Assembly: GCA_024405155.1 (NCBI GenBank) | Contig: JAKSPC010000001.1 | Location: 1 to 64,000, forward strand | Length of the DNA stretch: 64,000 nucleotides | Direction of reading: 5' to 3' | Source of the DNA: Lachnospiraceae bacterium | GTDB lineage: Bacteria; Bacillota; Clostridia; Lachnospirales; Lachnospiraceae | Shown here: one piece after another, positions 59,522-64,000 of the stretch | How positions within the stretch are numbered: the first letter of the stretch is position 1 | Layout of the letters: each line of letters opens with the position of its first letter | Notes under the pieces: generated by a model | The model's input: the letters and a program-made list of their open reading frames with translations, nothing else | What the model was told of the DNA's origin: nothing | The model's database searches: none | Position numbers and translations under genes: made by a program

Positions 59522-60850
59522 ATGACACTTACTCATGACAAGCCGGCGAATCCCGGCGTAGAAAACGGCCTCAAGCGTGCCATGCAGATGACCGACATCC
59601 GCTGGTCCCCCTTAAAACCCATGGCCAGCAGCAATTTCTTTTATACGGCAGAAGGAAAGACGTACGCACAGTCCTTTATTCAGCCCGGTACGCCCATGAC
59701 CGGCATGATCTATTCGTCCGTGCTGAAAAACCAGAAGTTCCTGGGCTACAACGTATCCCTGGAGACATTCATGACGGCCACCCGCGATCCGCAGTCCGTA
59801 CTTTACAAAAAGAACCTCCACGGCACCGGCCGCAATAACGTGGGCTGCTGGTACGGCATCGTATGTTCCTGCTTTGCCAGCTACGTGCACGACCTGCCAA
59901 ACCGCACCATCTGCCGCGACTGGCCTTTCGTGGAAAACGTGACCATGCTGGGACAGCCCGATCCGGATGAATTCAGACTTCTGGACATCATCCTGCATAC
60001 CAAAAAGCACATCGCCGTGATCACCGACATCCTTCGTGACAGTGACGGTCATGCAAAGCTTATTGAGGTATCGGAAGCCACCCTTCCCAAGTGCAAAAGG
60101 ACCTATTTCACCCCGGAGGAATTCCGCCTTTTCTGGTATGAGAGGGAGTTCAACATCTACCGTAGATCCGGTCTGGAAAAGATCACCTATACGCCCAGCT
60201 GCTTCGTGCATATCGAGGCCGATCCCGAGCGCGGCATTTCGGGAGACCCGGAAATGCCTCCCTATCCTTACAATACGGCACTCCTGCCGGATCAGGGCAA
60301 CGCTTCCAACTACAGCGCGGAAGACGAAGTGGTGATCGATATTCTGGAGGACGGCTGGGAGAACGTGGTCGTAGGCCGCAGCGACAAGCCTTTTGACGGA
60401 GCGGGCAGAGGCATCTTTGACGAGCCCATGAAAATGGCGGAAGAGCGTTTCGAGCTTCCCATCGTTGACGGAAAGGTCGTTGTTCCGGTAAAGAAGCCGG
60501 GATACTATGCGGCAGTTGCCACAGCAAAAGACAGATGTGAAAGCGATCCGGTGACCTGGGCCGTGGCGGCGCTGGAACTCAAAGGAAATAAGACCGTGTA
60601 TGCTCCCGGAGAAACAGCAGAGTTCACGTTTGATGCTCCCGAAGGCGTGGACGTGTTCCTGCAGAACATAAACCGCGTAAAGACCAGCGGCGAGATGACC
60701 CGTGCCTTCCTTTCCGATGCCGAAAAGAAGGCCGGAAAGTTTACCGCGGCCGTTCCCACCGAAGCCGGAGAATTCTTCGCCTACGTATCCGCGAAGAACG
60801 CCTACGGCGTCTACACCTCCAACCACTTCACCTTCACGGTGGAGGGTTAA
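59522..60850 (+). CDS. NlpC/P60-like cysteine hydrolase of unknown role (paralogue 2)
   Basis: A 442-residue protein without a signal peptide. It shares with the 12050-13537 protein the KRAMQMTDIRWSPL start, SLETFMTATRDPQS, a probable nucleophile in GCWYGIVCSCFASYV, a probable His in LHTKKHIAVITDIL and LIEVSEATL. A C-terminal Ig-like beta domain follows (ALELKGNKTVYAPGETAEFTFDAPEG). The N-terminal beta domain of paralogue 1 is missing. The enzymatic reading is by motif order only. GGAG lies six bases before ATG 59522. Confidence 0.58.
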   Translation: MTLTHDKPANPGVENGLKRAMQMTDIRWSPLKPMASSNFFYTAEGKTYAQSFIQPGTPMTGMIYSSVLKNQKFLGYNVSLETFMTATRDPQSVLYKKNLHGTGRNNVGCWYGIVCSCFASYVHDLPNRTICRDWPFVENVTMLGQPDPDEFRLLDIILHTKKHIAVITDILRDSDGHAKLIEVSEATLPKCKRTYFTPEEFRLFWYEREFNIYRRSGLEKITYTPSCFVHIEADPERGISGDPEMPPYPYNTALLPDQGNASNYSAEDEVVIDILEDGWENVVVGRSDKPFDGAGRGIFDEPMKMAEERFELPIVDGKVVVPVKKPGYYAAVATAKDRCESDPVTWAVAALELKGNKTVYAPGETAEFTFDAPEGVDVFLQNINRVKTSGEMTRAFLSDAEKKAGKFTAAVPTEAGEFFAYVSAKNAYGVYTSNHFTFTVEG

Positions 60851-60871
60851 AGTTAGAACAAAAAGACAGAA

Positions 60872-61056
60872 AAAGAGCCTGCAGGTATACAGGCGTAAGC
60901 GAGTTGCGTAGGCTTTTTAGATTTTCAAGCTTTGCGAACCCGAAAAGCAGAGGTCCTTGAGCGAAGCGAATGGCACCCTCTGCGAGGGTGAGGAAAGCTT
61001 AGAAAATCGAAAAACGAAGCAATCCGAGCGTACGAATGTATACCTGCAGGCTCTTT
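60872..61056. terminator. Long bidirectional palindrome between convergent genes
   Basis: A perfect 19-bp outer stem joins 60872-60890 to 61038-61056. The inner GATTTTC-AAGCTTT pairs with AAAGCTT-GAAAATC, and GCAGAGG pairs with CCCTCTGC around the core TTGAGCGAAGCGAATGGCA. The same core and layout, with different stems, are found at 39131-39321. Confidence 0.72.
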
Positions 61057-61069
61057 ACTTGCTTATAGT

Positions 61070-61810
61070 TTAGAACTCCAGCTCCACCTTCTTAAAGGCC
61101 CTGCAGGCGATCAGGTAGAAGACCACCAGATAAACGACGATGCCGACGATGTGCGGCACACTGATGGTCCCGATCACGGCACGGCTCTTGGCAGCTTCCA
61201 GAAGGCTTGTGAACAGGTACTGATCCAGGTGCAGACTTTCCAGCGGTCCTATGGTAATGATGGCACTCACCAGGAAGTACAGGATACCGAAAGCTGCGGC
61301 AATGAACAGGATCATGCCCAGCGTGGCATTCATGGTGCTGAACAGAAGGATGCTGGTGATGGCGGCTGCTCCGGCAAGTTTCACCAGTGAGAAACCGGAG
61401 AGGATCAGCACGTCACGTAAGGGCTCCCCGCTGAAAACGACGCCGCGGACCATGCTTACCACAAAAGCGATCCCCAGGAAAACGGCCAGATCCAGAGCGG
61501 TAAGAAGTACGATCTCCAGCCACTTTGTGAAGATGACTTTCTTCCGGGAAACGCCGGTGCCGATGGCGATCTGCATGGTCTTTGCCTTCAAATCGTCACT
61601 GTATACCACGCCGTATTCCACCAGTCCGAAAATGGGAACGACGGCAATGTTCACCAGCTGCGTCAGGGTCTCCACCATGCCGTAGGGCGTGGCGCCGTCG
61701 GAAATGGCAAACAGGAATGCGCCGAATGCAATAAACAGAATGAGAAGTGTGATGTAACGGGATACTCTGCCGAAAATACGGTAGAAGTCAGCTTTCAGAT
61801 ATCGGTTCAT
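61070..61810 (-). CDS. ABC-2 type transporter permease
   Basis: A 246-residue membrane protein with six helices starting MNRYLKADFYRIFGRVSRYITLLILFIAFGAFLF, typical of ABC-2 export permeases. GVSRKKVIFTKW is the coupling segment. Its ATG overlaps the ATPase stop by four bases. The cargo is unknown; such pairs often confer resistance to peptides or act in lipid export. Confidence 0.88.
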   Translation of the reverse strand: MNRYLKADFYRIFGRVSRYITLLILFIAFGAFLFAISDGATPYGMVETLTQLVNIAVVPIFGLVEYGVVYSDDLKAKTMQIAIGTGVSRKKVIFTKWLEIVLLTALDLAVFLGIAFVVSMVRGVVFSGEPLRDVLILSGFSLVKLAGAAAITSILLFSTMNATLGMILFIAAAFGILYFLVSAIITIGPLESLHLDQYLFTSLLEAAKSRAVIGTISVPHIVGIVVYLVVFYLIACRAFKKVELEF

Positions 61811-62619
61811 TTGTCTTCTCCTCCTCCGATCTGCTCGAAATAGTAATCTTCCAGGCTGATGTTTTCGGCCTTTTCCTTAAGCACCCGGATCCCTTCTCTG
61901 GCAAGGACTTCCCTGGCCTTTGCCACGTCGTTCACGGAAAGGCGAACCACGCTGCTGTCTGCCTGCAGATCCGCCTGGGAAAGGACTTTCACGATCTTTC
62001 CCTGATTCAGGATGGCGAAGCGGTATGCCGTGTTCTGCAGCTCTCCCAGGATGTGGGAGGAGATGATGATGGTGGTGCCGAATTCTTTATTGACGTCCTG
62101 GAACATGTTGCGGATATCGGCGATACCCTGCGGATCCAGGCCGTTTACCGGCTCGTCAAAGATCATGACTTCCGGATTTCCCAGCATGGCGTTGGCAATG
62201 CCCAGTCTCTGGCGCATGCCCAGGGAGTAGCCCTTTACGGCTGTTTTGGTACCGTGAAGGCCCACCAGCTTCAGCACGCGCTCGATCTCCGGTTTCGGAT
62301 TCTTTACGGCTTTCAGGTTTGCGTAGTATTTCAGGTTTTCCACGGCATCCAGATAGGGGAAGAAATTCTGTCCCACGAAAAATCCCGTGCGGCTCCTGCC
62401 TTTTTCCAGAGAATCTCCGGGCTCTCCGATGCGGACGGTGCCGCCCTGATAATCCGAAAGGCCCAGGATGATCTTGAAGATGGTGGTCTTGCCGGAGCCG
62501 TTGGCGCCGATCAGGCCGTAGATCTCACCCTTTTCGATCTCCATGTTCACGTCCGTCAGAACGTGATTTTTTCCGTAACTTTTCTTTAAGTGTTCCAGGG
62601 AAATGATGGTCTCGCTCAT
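61807..62619 (-). CDS. ABC exporter ATPase
   Basis: A 270-residue ATPase with Walker A GANGSGKTT, Q-loop VGQNFF, signature YSLGMRQRLGIA (LSGGQ variant), Walker B VMIFDEPVNGLDP and switch His ISSHIL. A C-terminal regulatory tail of about 60 residues follows (VVRLSVNDVAKAREVL). The LSGGQ variant YSLGMRQR is common in the BcrA/NatA group. It is coupled to the permease gene. Confidence 0.93.
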   Translation of the reverse strand: MSETIISLEHLKKSYGKNHVLTDVNMEIEKGEIYGLIGANGSGKTTIFKIILGLSDYQGGTVRIGEPGDSLEKGRSRTGFFVGQNFFPYLDAVENLKYYANLKAVKNPKPEIERVLKLVGLHGTKTAVKGYSLGMRQRLGIANAMLGNPEVMIFDEPVNGLDPQGIADIRNMFQDVNKEFGTTIIISSHILGELQNTAYRFAILNQGKIVKVLSQADLQADSSVVRLSVNDVAKAREVLAREGIRVLKEKAENISLEDYYFEQIGGGEDK

Positions 62620-62628
62620 ACTTCCTCC

Positions 62629-64000
62629 TTACCAGATGATGATGCGGTCTTCCGGGGCCAGGTACATGCCGTCCCCTTCTTTCACATCGTATATTTTCAT
62701 GAATTCGTCAAACTGCTGCACGGTCACGTTGGTGCGGAAGAATGCCAGCGGATGCACGTCCTGCTGTGCGTAGAGCCGCTCCACCTTATCCGTGCATACC
62801 TTTCTCCACAGCTCCGCATAGGAACGGAAGAACAGGTCGTAGTCAAAGTCTTCCACGCGGCCTGCCGCCATCAGCGCACATTTCATGCCGCCCATGTCGG
62901 CGATCGCTTCTCCCGAAACACCGGCTTTGTAGCTGTCCATGCCGGGAGCAGGTGACTGTGCCGTATACCAGGCGGACAGGCGGTAGGTCTTGGAAGTGAA
63001 AATGTTTCTGTCCGCGGCAGACATCAGATCGTTTCTGTGCATGACGCCAAGATCTATACCGAACTTGTCGTACTTCGTGCCGGTATCGTCAAAGCCGTGG
63101 GTCATCTCGTGTCCCAGGATCGTGCCCATGCGGGCCAGATTCTGTTCATAGGGAGCATCCACGGAGAACGTGAAGCCGCCGGCCGTGATGCCGGAAGGAA
63201 TGATGATGGCGTTTTCGGCAATGTTGTTAAAGGCATTGGCCACGGTGGTGGGGCACTCCATCAGATCCCACTCGTTTCTGGTGCGTTTCTTTCCGACGAA
63301 GGAAGCTCTGCGGCTCTCGTTGAAGTTCAGGATGCTGCGGACCATGTCCACCAGATTTTCGTCCTTTGAGAAATCCAGCGGAAGATAGGAGATGTATTCG
63401 TCAGGGAACAGGACGCGCTCTGCCATGTGGTCCAGTTTGTCCACGCAGTTGGAGCGGCTTTCCTCGGTCATCCATTCTTCCGTGGCCAGGATGTTCCTGA
63501 GCTCTGCCTTTACGTTGTGGGTCAGGTCTGCAAGCGCTTCCTTTTCGTCACCGCTTAAGTAGGCGGCAATGTACATCATGTCGAAAGGAGCGGGCAGATA
63601 CTGCTTGATGTAGTCATTGATGAGGGCATCGTCGGCCTTGTCTTCGGCGGTCAGCTCCGCGTCGGTCCCCATGTCCATGGGTGCTGACGAATCGGGGCTG
63701 TCACTTTCTTCGGCGGTGTCTTCGGTCTCTTCTTCCGGCTTGCCGCGGGTCAGGATAAAACGCACCTCATCGGCGGTCGCGGGATCCAGAAGGTCACAGC
63801 CGGCATAGATGGTGTTCACCAGATAGAAGGCTTTGAATTCTTCCAGATTGGCTTCGACATAGGTCTCTCCCAGGGCCGTCATGTAATCCGGCTGATAGAT
63901 GGTGACTTTGCCGGCACTGTCCAGGCCATGGTTTTTCAGGTAGGCGGCAAAGGGATAGTCACCCATCAGCGCGTCGGCTTCTTCCACGGAAAGTTCCCGG
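62629..64000 (-). CDS. M13 family metallopeptidase (neprilysin-like), N-terminus beyond window
   Basis: At least 456 residues are present; the reading frame stays open to the window edge, so the gene starts outside. The zinc site TILGHEMTHGF (HExxH) and GEAIADMGGM (third ligand Glu and the Asp) are complete; the NAFNNIAENAIIIPSGI block holds the substrate-binding N-A-(F/Y) motif, and the chain ends in the usual Trp. M13 enzymes cut short peptides, mostly outside the cell, though signal information is lost here. An acidic insertion (EEETEDTAEESDSPDSSAP) interrupts the helical domain. It lies nine bases before the ABC ATPase gene. Confidence 0.92.
   Translation of the reverse strand, partial: RELSVEEADALMGDYPFAAYLKNHGLDSAGKVTIYQPDYMTALGETYVEANLEEFKAFYLVNTIYAGCDLLDPATADEVRFILTRGKPEEETEDTAEESDSPDSSAPMDMGTDAELTAEDKADDALINDYIKQYLPAPFDMMYIAAYLSGDEKEALADLTHNVKAELRNILATEEWMTEESRSNCVDKLDHMAERVLFPDEYISYLPLDFSKDENLVDMVRSILNFNESRRASFVGKKRTRNEWDLMECPTTVANAFNNIAENAIIIPSGITAGGFTFSVDAPYEQNLARMGTILGHEMTHGFDDTGTKYDKFGIDLGVMHRNDLMSAADRNIFTSKTYRLSAWYTAQSPAPGMDSYKAGVSGEAIADMGGMKCALMAAGRVEDFDYDLFFRSYAELWRKVCTDKVERLYAQQDVHPLAFFRTNVTVQQFDEFMKIYDVKEGDGMYLAPEDRIIIW

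Overview
The window looks like the chromosome of a strictly anaerobic, low-to-mid GC Bacillota of class Clostridia, probably near the Lachnospirales. The grounds are family content seen in the translated genes: a PFL/DUF711 plus ACT-domain pair, a RACo-type corrinoid activator, QueT and other ECF S components, a Clostridia-type nucleoside kinase, PrsW, an HrcA/CIRCE-controlled Hsp90, aldo/keto reductase with a ferredoxin tail, and Gram-positive ribosome binding sites. No rRNA, tRNA, CRISPR-Cas locus or intact prophage was seen. The species cannot be named from the sequence alone.

Layout. 1-2400: accessory DNA with the tail of a winged-helix protein, a RhuM-family gene behind an unusual repeat promoter, and about 1 kb of non-coding palindromes. 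2505-12036: a peptide-scavenging run made of an ATC-hydrolase-like gene, an M55 D-aminopeptidase, an Opp/Dpp ABC transporter (B, C, D, F), a substrate-binding protein whose modules appear circularly permuted, an L-asparaginase and a sialidase-like propeller protein. 12050-18517: an NlpC/P60-like cysteine hydrolase, a MATE exporter, a repeat-filled gap, then ECF-S, PrsW and HflX. 18823-21768: a corrinoid methyltransferase cassette (corrinoid protein, RACo activator, homocysteine-methyltransferase domain). 22057-30198: PAP2, aldo/keto reductase, PfoR-like EIIC, amino-acid permease, LD-carboxypeptidase and ACT/DUF711. 30321-33566: an NAD synthesis operon (nadE, NMN adenylyltransferase, pncB) ending in a Crp/Fnr regulator. 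33581-44742: a NitT/TauT-type ABC system, SGNH hydrolase, nucleoside kinase, QueT, GH25 lysozyme, WYL regulator and htpG. 44883-56682: repair genes, an OCD-family dehydrogenase, MATE, NhaC, SDR and EamA genes, a DinJ-YafQ toxin-antitoxin pair and a flavoprotein. 56808-64000: RNA methyltransferase, nitroreductase, ion transporter, a second NlpC/P60-like protein, an ABC-2 exporter and the 3' part of an M13 peptidase.

The most unusual content is between genes. Five repeat families with unrelated sequences share one geometry: short half-repeats (7-12 bp) alternate in opposite orientation with unrelated spacers, and most complete repeat periods are 62-64 bp, about six helical turns. The best family (half-site ATACATATAAT) has ten units in three arrays (21890-22054, 29970-30198, 48302-48467), with inner spacers of 17 nt in nine of ten units and linkers of 24 nt in six of seven. 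Separately, three copies of a roughly 100-bp hairpin (23149-23252, 53040-53147, 57666-57759) keep their pairing while the stem sequence changes, and long imperfect palindromes occupy several convergent gene ends (39131-39321, 42578-42793, 60872-61056). These read as structured nucleic acids, but their function is unknown.

All calls come from reading sequence and remembered family motifs; no database search was run.
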